A DNA stretch of 64,000 nt from Pictodentalium vernedei (Eukaryota > Mollusca > Scaphopoda > Dentaliida > Dentaliidae), in NCBI GenBank assembly GCA_031216915.1, contig CM062292.1, positions 72,460,956-72,524,955 of the forward strand, in the 5' to 3' direction. A program made the translations under genes and the position numbers. Below are positions 9,601 through 20,572 of this stretch, in pieces; the stretch's first letter is position 1; every line of letters starts with the position of its first letter. The notes beneath the pieces are model-generated. The model did not search any database. It saw only the letters and a program-made list of their open reading frames with translations, and had not been told where the DNA came from.

Positions 9601-11230
9601 TCGATTATATGAAAACAACGCTCAATCGAAACGAAATGGGAACAGCGTTTTTCTTGGATGTTCGACTCGGCATGGTACAATATCAGAAGATATAAACTAG
9701 CGAAAACGGGATTCTGAGGATCATATCCTCATTTCTAACTGGCCGGAAAATCAAGGTGAGGGTTAATCGCGAGGTGTCGGAGGAAGCCCGCTTTTTTCAT
9801 AATTTATGTGAATGCCACAGATAAAGTAGGGAAAAACTTTGTTGAACTATCGCAGTTCTCAGACGACAGAGGCATGTGGACGGTCAGTAAGTCCCGAAAC
9901 ATAATTAAAAATCGACTGTTGGATACCATTCGCGATCTTGAGAACTGGTGCGCCCTGTGGCGCATCAGATGAAGCTCAATGTCGCCAAATCTCACAATTA
10001 CATTCTTTAAGAAGTAAAGGACAAAAACCCGCCCCCAGTATTGAACTCCAGTTTTTCGATCACAAATTTGAAGCGAGCACTGAGGCCAAATGTTGGGGAT
10101 TTACTCTGGATAGCAACCTCAGTCTAAATAGTCATATAAACTCCATTACAGTTAGAGCTACTAAACGTATTAATTTTCTGAAGATGATCGGAGGTAAAAA
10201 TTGGGGAGCAAACAAAGACGTGGTTCTCAAACTTTACAAATTATTTATACGTCCAGTACAAGAACATGGCGCCAAATAAAGCCAAATACCTAGGTGTAAC
10301 GCTAACAAAAGATCTCTCATGGAAATGTCATGTAAATAATATAGTAAATAAAGCGAACACCTCGCTAAGATTCATCAAAAGAAACATAAGAACAAGTAAT
10401 AGAAACATCAAAGCACTTGCATATCAGACATATGTTCGGCCACAACTTGAATACTGCTCACCTGTGTGGCATCCTTGGCAAATAGATCTCGCACACCACA
10501 TTGAGATGGTCCAACATCGTGCAGCACACTATGTCATGAACATATATAAACACCCTAGTAGTGTTACTGACATGCTTACCATCCTAAATTGGCCGACTCT
10601 TGAGCAGCGCCGATTATATACATCCATGGTCTTACTGTATAAAATCCACCATGACCTTGTAAAAATAAAAGACACTGCTCCTCTTACTCCTACTAGAGAT
10701 CACAAGTATGTTAGACCCCATGCAGTGCCCAAATATATCTCAAATTCCTTCTATCCTCGAACTATCAACGCATGGAATAAGATCCCATACTCAATGGCAA
10801 GCTTAACAGATCTAGATGAGTTCAAATCCACCTACTACAAGTACTTTTTCAAAGTCAAATAGTCATCTAAACAAATCTTTTATCAGTTTACAAAAAAAAA
10901 AAAAAAAAAAAAAAATCATTCATGCGCCTCCTTATAATCTTCAATTCTTTGAAGGCTAGGAGTATGATGTAGATGTAGATAACGAGCGACCTGACCAAAA
11001 CCAACTTTCAAAAGCTACAGAGAGTTCAAAGTCATGCCCTCCGCGTTGCACTCTGCAAACCCATGTGGACACCGATAAAGGAACTTCATGAGCTAGCAAA
11101 AATAGAAACTATTGAAACGCCTTTAAAAGATTTACAAAACAAAACCCTTAAGAGACTCCCAAGATAGTGAATTAATGGCAGAGCTAAACGAGTACTGAGC
11201 CCTTAACAGAAAAACTAAATGAGTTAAAGC
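9600..11230 (+). pseudogene. Old LINE reverse-transcriptase remnant, split by a nested LINE
   Basis: Degenerate RT palm and thumb of a Jockey-like LINE. Translation in shifting frames gives an 'aFDtvW'-like block (about 9660-9690), FSDDRGMW in place of the catalytic FADD box (about 9855), then WGFTLDSNLSLNSHI and LKLYKLFIRPVQEHG (9938-10265). It resumes after 10975 with LTKTNFQKLQRVQSHALRV and WTPIKELHELAKIETI, the expected next C-terminal blocks. The interval 10266-10975 is therefore an insertion. Many frameshifts and stops; no product expected. Confidence 0.75.
10266..10975 (+). pseudogene. 5'-truncated LINE inserted in the older LINE: RT C-terminus, stop, poly-A, tail
   Basis: An uninterrupted frame (10266-10862) encodes the C-terminal RT region of a CR1/Jockey-like LINE: KYLGVTLTKDLSWKCHVNNI, YQTYVRPQLEYCSPVWHPW, MVQHRAAHYV, then LNWPTLEQRRLY, and it ends in a normal stop. 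The first Met is not a biological start, because the element is 5'-truncated. A 23-nt A-run (about 10891-10913) and a short 'gatgtagatgtagata' tail (to about 10975) follow, typical of target-primed integration. The frame is intact over 198 codons, so this insertion is much younger than its host LINE. Confidence 0.8.
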
Positions 11231-11729
11231 GTACAAGACTAGGATATAACTAGTTATCATAATTAAAGTCGCGTGACTAAACATAATCTAGGGATCTAAC
11301 AAAACTACTACAATTGAGACAAAGGTCAGTGAGGTTTACATCACAAGTCAAACAATCCTTAAGGACGGAGTTAATGAGGACTGCCTCACTGCTCAACGCG
11401 TTATACATCACCGTGACGCTTTGGGAAGGGTCGGGTACTTGGCGTAATTAACCTGATACACAAGAAAGCTTCCCTCTGCTACCAGTGGGAGCTGCAAACA
11501 GCGGAAAAAATCTCAACTTGCATTCGGGTTTTCCATCCCGGAAAATTAATCTGCTGGCCCCTCCGCGTGGCACTTGCCGTTCTCGGTGGGACAGTGTACT
11601 TAAAAGGCAAGTAGGTCTTCTACAAGGACTACATTAATATATATTACAATAGATAATATACGATAAAATTAAAAAAAAAAAACAAATAAATAAAAAATGA
11701 TTCACAATACAATAATTCAAAATTCCCCC
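11231..11729. other. Possible 3' region of the older LINE
   Basis: No domain seen. An A-rich stretch at 11672-11700 could be the tail of the element that begins near 9600; this is inference from position only. Confidence 0.3.
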
Positions 11730-11880
11730 CTACGAACGAGTTTCGGACGAATTGGGTAAAATTGCATCGGACGACTTGGGTAAATTTGCAGCGGGATTCA
11801 GCTAGCGGACGATATGGGTCTAATTCATTATTGTAAGACCCTCAGCCACAACAAATTCTGCCCATAACCAAGTCGGCCCA
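11730..11880 (+). repeat. Phrase-type minisatellite (cggacgacttgggtaaa-like)
   Basis: Three or four imperfect units built on 'cggacgaattgggtaaa', followed by 'aaccaagtcggccca'-like inverse words. Non-coding. Confidence 0.6.
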
Positions 11881-13084
11881 TAGAATTTTTTATTCTATTG
11901 GTATTACCTTTCAGACACATATTTATGGTATGAAATATATTATAAAACAATCAAAACTATGTTTTTGAGGAGGGGGGGGGGTGCCTGTTTTCAAATTTGC
12001 CAGATCAATTCAACCGTCGGCAATATGGGCGTGCCAGAAACTGTGCTGTAGTTTCGCTGTCGGTGTGTACACGAATTGTTGTGATATAGTTGTATTAAGG
12101 TGAGTCGATTGCGGCAGGGTGAAACCAGGAGCAGCACCCAGCAACGACGATGCTAGCATCTATTCGGGGTAGCGCGGTGAACAGATGCTTATGAAGTAGG
12201 TAGTGTTTGCCTATCCGTATCCACTCTGGGGGTGCTTGCACGTGTCTGTTTGTCCGTCTGCAGTGCTGTTGTAGGTGTGCGCGAGTGTCGAGAGAATTGC
12301 ACTTTGTTGTATACAGAGTTTCCACTCTGTCATGGTTGCGGGGGTTTTGTGGTTCGAAAGGAGTCGAATATTGCCACGTAGAATATCCAGATGATGTAGT
12401 TCACCGAGCGAAATGTCAACAGCAGCATCTCTCTACGATTATCACCCGAACCGGTATAATTCATGTCACATGCAATCTTTTGGCGGTACGTGCAAAGTGT
12501 ATTGTTAATCGCGACCAGATCCACCGGACTGACTACAGTGGCCCATTAAATCAGGGGTGTTAGGGTGCTTTCACGAATTTGGGGCCAAAAGGCAATCCAA
12601 GTCTTTTTATTTGTGAAGCGGAGTTTTGCCATTTGTAATAGCACAGGGGAGAGATTTATTTGTATTCGAGTGTGCACTGACGTCTACTCAGCTAACTTTT
12701 AATAACTGAGTGGTCTTACACACTCATATGATTTCAACAATTCGCATGAGTGTGCACACTCACATAAATACATGCCCACCTACACACAAGCACCCAACCC
12801 ACCAACGCACTCCTTTTATGATTACTGTGTAGACATTCTTCCATCACCGTCCCTCTGAGCTCCTTTGGAACAATCAAACTCTGTCTGCACGCTTACCAAC
12901 CGCTTGTGAACACTGACCATTGTGTAACTTAAATATAGCAAATTGGCCCATGGCGGCTTTACTTGCGGGCTTTAAGGCATTATCTCATCCCAGCTGGGTC
13001 ATGTCTTGTTCTTCAGCCATCTAAATACTATTTCAAGTTCTAGATCCGATTTCTAACCTTTTCTCAATTTATCCACAGACCGAA
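11881..13084. other. No gene recognised
   Basis: Open frames on both strands around 12095-12563 carry no recognisable domain, and no repeat relationship was seen with the rest of the window. Confidence 0.4.
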
Positions 13085-13870
13085 TCAATTTGGTGGCGCT
13101 AATGATCATGTCATTGTCCCTGTAGCCAATTTGCCCCGTCACATCCATCGCCTACCTAGCGCTGCGCCCACAGTGCTTACGCGGGACTGGATTACGATGA
13201 CTCCTTAATGACCGACGCAGCATATCCAAATCAAACTCCCCGAAGCCTCCAGCCAACGCACTAGTTGTCCTTCTGGTCCTTTAAAAAGCCAGCGCTGGAA
13301 ACCATGAACTGTCTTCATCCGAAACCATTTGCCATAAAGACATGGTTTATGGAACTTGATGAAATACACCACCACCGGTAATTCCCTGCGCATAATGCAA
13401 AAAATGTTCCATCATACTTCTACTACCACAAACTATACCACACGCTCCTGCCCATCTCTTACTTGGGACTACGTACAGATCTACAGATCGCATAATGGCA
13501 GACCTCGCATTTGTGTCCGGAATAAACTTCTTCGCTTCAGGTAATGTCAGTATTGGCGCTCGCGTCTGCACCTGTTTAGGCCCACAAACGGTCCTTGACA
13601 CCCAGCTCTTAAGACAAACGTTCGATTCTTTTTCTATAAGCTTATGCAAGGGGACTGCCATATGAGAAAATCCTGATACGAATCGTTTAGAGGAACTACA
13701 GGCTCCCAAAAGACTGCACAATTCCTTCTCCTAAAAGGCGCTGTCTTATTACTGAGATCAATAGCTACCCCCCCCCCCCCCCCCCCATGATAATGTGCGC
13801 TCCAGTTACTCCATTTCTTGAGCAAATAATATGCATTTTTACGCTTTCAACTTAAGGCCAGCTCTAGATA
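13085..13870 (-). pseudogene. Gypsy/Ty3 pol remnant: RT end to RNase H
   Basis: Read on the minus strand from 13870 to 13085 this gives AGLKLKA(stop)KCILF, then LLGACSSSKRFVSGFSHM followed by VPLHKLIEK, APILTLPEAKKFIPDTNA (RNase H 'LDTDAS' block) and YFIKFHKPCLYGK followed by FKGPEGQLVRWLEA. These are successive blocks of a Gypsy-type RT connection and RNase H domain. It is interrupted by stops, frameshifts and a poly-C tract (13770-13786). The 5' continuation (RT palm) lies at 15105-15945 beyond inserted repeat DNA. Confidence 0.8.
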
Positions 13871-13949
13871 GAGGCTGGAATACTTCTCACTGTCGCTCAG
13901 TAGTAGAAAAGGGACAGATCCTGTCAATTCAGGCAGGAGTCACGGTGGA

Positions 13950-14600
13950 CCACAGAAATTACGCCATAGTCACGTGACCAAGTGATGTAATGTTGTATTG
14001 TCATGGCACCCTACGTGAGCGACTATGTTGTGACGTCATCCCTACAGTGCTACATTGTGTGAATGCATACGCACAGCGTGTGATGTTAAGATGACACGGG
14101 TTTCCGTCGTCCATTTTGTATATCGGAGGTCGCCATCTTGGTGTCTACCTTGGCAAGTACTTGCTATTAGTCTGGAGGGCCTCTAACGGTTATGTTCGGA
14201 ATGTGTGTTAGATTGAACTAAAGTAAACCTAATTACCCAAACGGACCCGGCAACAACCCAAAACCACAAAAAAATCACTTCAAATCACAAAAGGGGCTTG
14301 GATTTCTGGAGAATACTCTTAATAAGGGTAGGGTGTAGTGTTATAAGGTATGACAGATTATACAGGTGTATCTTTACGGGTTCGCATTCTTTAAGAATCC
14401 CCGTTTCCTGCTCTCTTTAACGTGTTCATGGATCTGTCCCACCTATTACTGCCCCTATTCTGATTACCCCAGCATTCTATTTAGTCCTGGCTGTCTCTAA
14501 TCCTATCCTTTACCGTACACCAATCAGATTGCACCATTTCTGTGGTCTTTAGCTACCTATACAGTTATCTCCCGCCTGTGTAAATGCTTTTATTACGCTT
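13950..14600 (+). repeat. Promoter-like dispersed repeat, copy 1 (diverged)
   Basis: Aligns along its length with 15946-16600 and 29616-30250. It keeps an E-box (cacgtga), 'gactatgttgtgacgtcat', 'cgtcgtccattttgtata', a YY1-like 'cgccatcttgg' (about 14130), 'accaatcagattgc' and 'gttatctccc'. It lies between the two halves of the minus-strand Gypsy pol remnant. Confidence 0.65.
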
Positions 14601-15004
14601 ATCCTGATCTCTGACAGCAGGGTGCGGCGTTCAGTCGGTTGTAATATAGGGGTGCTGTGAGTTGACAAAAAACGTGGATAAATAATGATTTTATCAAATG
14701 AGCTAAAATGTGACAAGAGTAGATGAATCGAAGAGTCGTGAGAGTATTTTCTCCTGGAGCAATCACTCTCATGGCTCTTTCTGTTAATTAATTTTGAGAA
14801 GCAATTTTACTCGCATTACTCTTCAGACTTCGGAACCTCGTTATACACGAGGGAAATAACCCTGTATATTATGTAGCTACAAACTATATAGAATGGAGTA
14901 GTTTGATTAATCAAGGGTAAAGGTGTGTGTGTGTAGGGGGGGGGGGGGGTAGCGCATATACACTGACACCACATATCACTGTGGGGATGACGCTACAACA
15001 TGGT
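14601..15004. other. Spacer with an inverted fragment of the promoter-like repeat
   Basis: 14950-15004 reads, on the minus strand, like the E-box-to-NRF1 part of the promoter-like repeat and joins the tandem array that follows. 14601-14949 shows nothing recognisable apart from a G-run at 14936-14949. Confidence 0.45.
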
Positions 15005-15537
15005 CGCTTACACGGGTTACTATGCAACCCAACATGACATCTCGGGTCACATGACTATGACGTCACTTCCGAGAACCAACGCGAGGTCCATCTGAAACGA
15101 TACAATCTGCCCCTCTCCTACTACTCTCCTCGAATATATTGCCAAAAATAATGATGTCCTCTAGGTAGATAAGACATATATCGCTTACACGGACTACCAT
15201 GCAACCCAACATGACATCTCGGGTCACGTGACTATGGCGTCACTTCCGAGAACCAACGCGAGGTCCATCTGAAACGATACAATCTGCCCTTCTCCTACTA
15301 CTCTCCTCGAATATATTGCCAAAAATAATGATGTCCTCTAGGTAGATAAGACAGATATCGCTTACACGGGCTACCATGCAACCCAACATGACATCTCGGG
15401 TCACGTGACTATGACGTCACTTCCGAGAACCAACGCGAGGTCCATCTGAAACGATACAATCTGCCCCTCTCGTACTACTCTCCTCGAATATATTGCCAAA
15501 AATAATGATGTCCTCTAGGTAGATAAGACAGATATTG
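15005..15537 (-). repeat. Three tandem 177-bp units, each spanning a repeat/Gypsy junction
   Basis: Units start at 15005, 15182 and 15359 ('cgcttacacgg'). On the minus strand each unit reads ~107 bp of Gypsy RT including the catalytic-box region (CLIYLEDIIIFG), then ~70 bp of the promoter-like repeat 5' end (ctcggaagtgacgtca, then cacgtgac). The units are almost identical, so the triplication is recent relative to the decay of the flanking pol. The catalytic box reads YLED instead of YLDD in all three. Confidence 0.85.
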
Positions 15538-15945
15538 GAGCAATTCAAAAGGATTTCCATCAGGCGCAGGACCGTCGACACATAATTACAAATACCCTTG
15601 CCATGACCTTAAACTGATAGGGCCTTGAAAAGTTACAAACGTCGTCTTTGGTTTATCTTCTTCTTCCAACTCTACCTTCATGTACCAATACCCCTCCATC
15701 TGGTCTATCGTCAAAAACCACGCCACTGATTACAAAATATCCAAGGGGTTGTCCATTAGATGGTCAAGGCATTCAAGTTTCGACAATCCACAGAGAACCT
15801 CAAACTTTCATCGTGCCCTTTCACCAAAACAACTCCGGCCACCCAGTGGCTCTTTCACTGCTCTATAAAGCCGGTTCTTCCCAAATCATCTCTCGCAAAC
15901 AGATCGCGAGTAGTATGTCATGTACCCGGACACCCCAAGATTGGG
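15538..15945 (-). pseudogene. Gypsy/Ty3 pol remnant: N-terminal RT
   Basis: Minus-strand translation gives VVLVKGHDESLRFSVDCRNL followed by NALTI (the 'PVVLVKKKDGSLRFCVDYR.LNA' block), and later YQFKVMARVF matching the 'YQF.VMPFGL' block, just before the YLED block in the tandem array. Same element as 13085-13870; frameshifted and stop-ridden. Confidence 0.7.
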
Positions 15946-16600
15946 GACCTCGGAAGTGACGTCATATCACGTGACTCAGTGGCGCCATGTTGTGTTGCCA
16001 TGGTAACCCGCGTGAGCGGCCATGTTGTGACGCCATTCCCATAGTGATACGTGGTGTTAGTGCGCATGCGCAGTGCGTGATGTTAGGGTGACACGCATTT
16101 CTGTCGTCCATTTTGTATACTGGGGTCGCCATCCTGGTTTCTATGGTAGCACATGGTTGCTATGTTACACAAAGGGCTACAACAAGACAGGGGTATGTTC
16201 GGAGTGTGTGTTCCTTTGTACATGAGTATTTTCCTGATTTGCAGAATTACCACAAACAACCCGACAAGTTGTACTATTTCGAATTCTTTCAGAATTCTCT
16301 GCTTCTATCTATGCAATAGTTTTCGTCTACCCGACCATGCTCTTTTGTCCTGGAGTATACTCCAGTAGAGTAGAAGAGCCTATTAGCTGGAACAGCTTTG
16401 CTTATTATTGCCATATTTAGCTGTTCTGGTCTCTTCTTGTTAGTTCTGACCATATTCCGAGTACTCTTGTTGTTTCATTTATCAAGATCACCCAATCAGT
16501 TCACTTTACTGGCGCTAACTAACCAATCAGATTGCTTCATCCCCCGTAATCTCTATGCAGAGTTATCTCTCCTTATTACAACGAAGTCTTATCCGATTCT
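15946..16600 (+). repeat. Promoter-like dispersed repeat, copy 2
   Basis: Contains in order an ETS+CRE composite (cggaagtgacgtcat, 15951-15965), an E-box (cacgtgac), an exact NRF1-type palindrome TGCGCATGCGCA (16061-16072), 'cgtcgtccattttgtatact', a YY1-like 'tcgccatcctgg', paired 'gagtatactccagtag', a CCAAT box (accaatcagattgc) and 'gagttatctc'. No coding content. It sits next to the Gypsy RT remnant. Confidence 0.7.
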
Positions 16601-16925
16601 CATCACCTCTATATCCAATGGCCACGTCCCATGAAATCCCTTTTTGTGAAACGTCTCTGGTTATAGAATCCCTTTTTAGTCGTATGAGGCCATGACGGTA
16701 TCCCTCAATGAGGCCTCATTTACTATCCCTCTTGGCCTCATTTCTTTTGAGGGCATGAGAGCCATGAAAAAATCCCTCAATGAGGCCTCATTTACTATCC
16801 CTCGTAGCCTCATTTCGGTACTTGAGGATACCTATGGCCTAGTATTGTATTATTTGAGGATACCTTTTGGAGAATCCCTTTTTTGTCGGATGAGGCCATG
16901 AGAAATCCCTCAATGAGATATAATG
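16601..16925 (+). repeat. Short interspersed words, 'aatccctcaatgaggcctca' type
   Basis: Imperfect repeats of 'atccctcaatgaggcctcat' and 'ttgaggatacct.tggccta'. The second block recurs at about 41887-41970 next to the Gmr1-like element, so both loci carry the same repeat tail. Confidence 0.5.
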
Positions 16926-17911
16926 TAGTCTTACCAACGGTTTCCATCTTATATATCCAAAGCTCCAAGGCCACTACTTGTCTATGGTCTATCTGTCCTA
17001 TCATTAGCTTCTACAGCAGTCTTGTTCTTCTTGCTCTCTATTTTGTCCCCCCAAACCTTTGATAAACATGCCTGATTGTTTGTCTTAGACCAATATTCTT
17101 GTCGACCCATGGCCGATACCTTTCTGGTTATCTTCACCGTAAGTTTCGTTTCTCCTTTTCTTTTTGTTTTCGACTTTGTCGCTTAAAGTGCCTGCTTTCC
17201 CAGCAATTACAGTAAACAAGTTGTCTCAGGCGCCCCTCTCTCTCTCTCTCTCTCTCGTAAATCCTTCAGCAGTTCATCTTTATTGCAGCCCATACCATCA
17301 CCCTCAAGGAAGTCGTATCGTTATTTCAGTTGTCTCAGTGTATGTACTCCGAATCACACTGTTCCTCTTCTCAGTTTCCTTAAAAGCTTCGACCTCAACA
17401 GCCGCCTGTGCCGCTTCTACCAGCACCGTGCAGTCAGAGGTAGCAGATCTATATAAAAAAAACTTTTCTCCCAACCCAGCCACTATCCTGCAAGATGCCG
17501 CGCTTTTAGGTTCTCACCTCCGATGGTCGACTTGGTCCATTTCGCCAAGTTGAAAGTGCCGGTGAATCGTGTCGTCCGGGACAAATCCCTACTTTTCTCT
17601 ATGATACCAATGCAAGTGTCGTCGCCGTCGCCATCGCCGTCTATATGTCCTTACAGAATCTAGATTTATTGTCGGTGTGACCGTAAGATGTATCTCCCCA
17701 GTCCCCAATGAAACGCCATGACCGTGACATCACCAAATACTGGCCCCGACACGACAACATGTCTTCTTGGGAAAAATCGTTAGCTGATCCTCAATACTGG
17801 CCAAGGTTCCCTTTTGGTCACTGCTCGTGGATTTTCCTTCCATGACCGTAACAGTCTGATTACCACTTGGTAAGTCACATCTACTTGGGACTTCCACTGC
17901 CATAATTTGAT
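16926..17911. other. No gene recognised
   Basis: A (TC)n tract lies at 17234-17256. A 129-codon open frame (17164-17553) is Ser/Leu-rich without a domain. A possible RNase H-like 'DTNAS' string at about 17600 is too weak to annotate. Confidence 0.35.
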
Positions 17912-17915
17912 TTAA

Positions 17916-18166
17916 CCCTTTACCCAACGTAACGGCAAAAACCGGCCAGCGCTATTCTAAAAAGTCGCCAATTAATTTTCATTATTTTTTCATCTTTTGT
18001 CTCAAAAACATAGATTATGACCCCTCGTTGGAACGAGCTCGTAGAGCTCGTTCTAATGAGGGGTCCTAACCTATGTTTTTGAGACAAAAATTGAAACAAA
18101 TTAGTTATTCAAATTTTTTTTTTTTTTTTTTTTTTTTTGCAAGTGTCGTCTGCTTTTCATGTTAGG
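17916..18166. mobile_element. piggyBac-like MITE, subfamily B, copy P1
   Basis: Flanked by TTAA (17912-17915 and 18167-18170). The left end is CCCTTTACCCAACG followed by 'taacggc'. The centre is a long palindrome around 'gacccctcgttggaacgag', with outer arms 'ttttgtctcaaaaacata'. A long T-run precedes the right end. TTAA targets with CCC ends fit piggyBac MITEs. Confidence 0.65.
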
Positions 18167-18170
18167 TTAA

Positions 18171-19743
18171 GCTTTCCCAACGGATTAGGTGACATTTTTG
18201 CCCGTCGGCCTTTCGAAAATCTAAAACCCTTTTAAAACGTGTGAAAATAGGCAGAAGTACAGCTACGATGTCGAAATTCCGAGGATAAAATTACAGCGCT
18301 TAAATTGTTTTCAACTTGCTCCCATGACATTGGGGAAAAAAAACATTTCAAAAGAAACTGGTTTCTTCACCGTTACGGACAAATTGTGACCAAGGACGCC
18401 GAGCGTTAATTAATATTGGGAGAATTTGTTATTATACATTACAGATGTCCTGTTTAAGGTTTGTGTGTATTCCCATGCGCTTTCTGTTAATTAAAAAATA
18501 AAAAAATATGCATCACCAAGCGACTACCATAAAATTAATCATTTTTGTTGACCATTAATTCAACACACTGTCAAAACTGAAAACAATTTTAACTGGGTGT
18601 GTTTCGAGTTAACAGTGCGCGTGCGTCGAAGAATGTTTGTGAAAAGTTGAATTTCTCTTATTAACAGTTAATTTCTTAAAACGTTTATTTCACAGTGTTG
18701 TGGTAAAAACTGTATCGGTAAAGACAGTGATATAATGTAACGGTAAAAAGGAAGACATTCTTTTTGCATTTACAAACATAACAAAATATCTTTTTATCTC
18801 TGTAGATTTATCGCAATCTACTGGCGTTTGTGCCGCAGCATATTGGTGCTTAATAATATTTTATAGTACGTTGTTATAACAAAATAGTTCAGTTGTTAAA
18901 AACGATAGCTAAGCTGTTGATACCACCCCTGTGATTACATGCCCTGGTGGTTAACTATCCTAGTTGTTACATATGCACAAGAAGCTGAATAATTTTCATT
19001 TTAATCACTTTTGGCAGATCGGACCGCTTTGGATCGATCTAGGCTGCTGTACTGAATCATTAGGGACTAGACCGCACCGGACTGGACCACCTGATTAGTG
19101 GACCGGTCGGCATCACTAGATTGAAGTTCTAACGAGTTGGCGGAGTTGAGTCAAGCTTTAAACAAAAGTCCAATTTTCGAACAAATTCTCTAATTTTTCC
19201 AATCAGCTAATGAAAATTTTCCGAAATTCCGACTCTACTCTGTGACCCTCCGCTTTTTCGAGTTCTCCGTTCCGTTTCACCCACAGTGACCAGGCTCTAC
19301 AAGGACTATAGACTGACAGCTATTTAGTCAATACCTAATTTTTCCAACTGACTGGCAATCTAGTTATCAAAGCCCCCTCCTCCCACAAAAGACACTTCTC
19401 TCCCCAATGAGGAAGCAAGCAGATGCCGTGACCTGTTATAATATATTGACCAAGCGCCATTACGGCGCGAACTCCACTCATCGTTCTATTTTTCAATAAA
19501 AATGTCTTTTGGTTGGGCGAGAGCATCGTCAATGTTACATACGAGGAAAGATCATTTCAGAACTTTCAATAGAAGATCGTTAAAAAGAATCTGTGTCTTT
19601 GAGGCCCGTATCGTAGATGCGGCATACCTTAAGGATAGCCATGAGTTTGGTGAAGAATTTAAAGAAAGGGAACACTATATTCCCTCCCACCGACGCACAT
19701 ACAGAAACACATATACAGTGTTTGCCGGTGTACCTTTACATGT
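18171..19743. other. No gene recognised
   Basis: AT-rich DNA. An 81-codon frame (19502-19747) ends exactly at the neighbouring LTR and has no family signature. Confidence 0.4.
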
Positions 19744-20572
19744 GTAACAGGGGTGGGGTGAACAACTCCCCGGGGGCTTGAACCCTGGCCGAAATTTCCC
19801 TGTTATTCTTCAGATTTATGAGGATCTGGGCCAACTAGCAAAACCATGGATAAAATATAACTCAACTCTAGAGGTAGAATAACCATTAAGTTATGTGTTG
19901 TGGTCTGGATGAATACACAATAAAATAGCAATAACAGTTTATACGTGGTTTATTAAGAAGCCACAAAATAGTATGATATGGAATGGACATGATTATGAAT
20001 GATGGGTCAAAAGCCACGGGTCCACTACACTTTTACCAAAAAAGAGAGTTAAAATTCCATCCAGCCAACATATCTATTAACGCGAATGGTTCCTACAGAA
20101 CTCAGACCTGGAGAGAATTAGTGTCAGAAACGGTGATTCTCACCAGGGCCGAGTTGAATGGGTCCGAAAATGACGGTACCCATTACGGTTAATCTTTTTA
20201 CAGGTTACAAAGTGTCCCCATAGCTAAGCTAGTGTTCAGGTTTAAGTTTTGACAGCTAGATCAAAGCTTTACCCAAACATAAAGTGGACGACGAATTATG
20301 AGCGAGACCGTTCTTATATAAGATAATTTCGCGGGGAAAGATTTCAAATACTGTAATCTGATTGACCCCTCGCTTTCACCTCGACGAATGAAACAGCAAC
20401 ACAATGTACTACGGCGCGAACCAATAAGGTACATCGATTCATTTTAAACATGGAAATGACTTAAAGCCCACAAAAATAGAATTAAACCTCTGTTGTGAAC
20501 AGACGAATTATAACAAAGTAATTTAGAACTTCTATTGCAAATTATTTTTCAACTGCTGTTACCAAATCCGTT
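19744..20572 (-). repeat. LTR of a minus-strand retroelement (3' LTR)
   Basis: On the minus strand it begins TGTAACGG at 20572 and ends GTTACA at about 19744. It is immediately preceded by a purine tract (aaggagggggaag), as expected of a polypurine tract next to a 3' LTR. A TATA-like 'cttatataagaac' is at about 20310. Its 3' ~480 bp match 23224-23697. Confidence 0.65.

Noticed and set aside
17570..17680. Possible RNase H-like block (DTNAS) on the plus strand
   Set aside because: A single five-residue match without neighbouring blocks; expected by chance in this much translated sequence.
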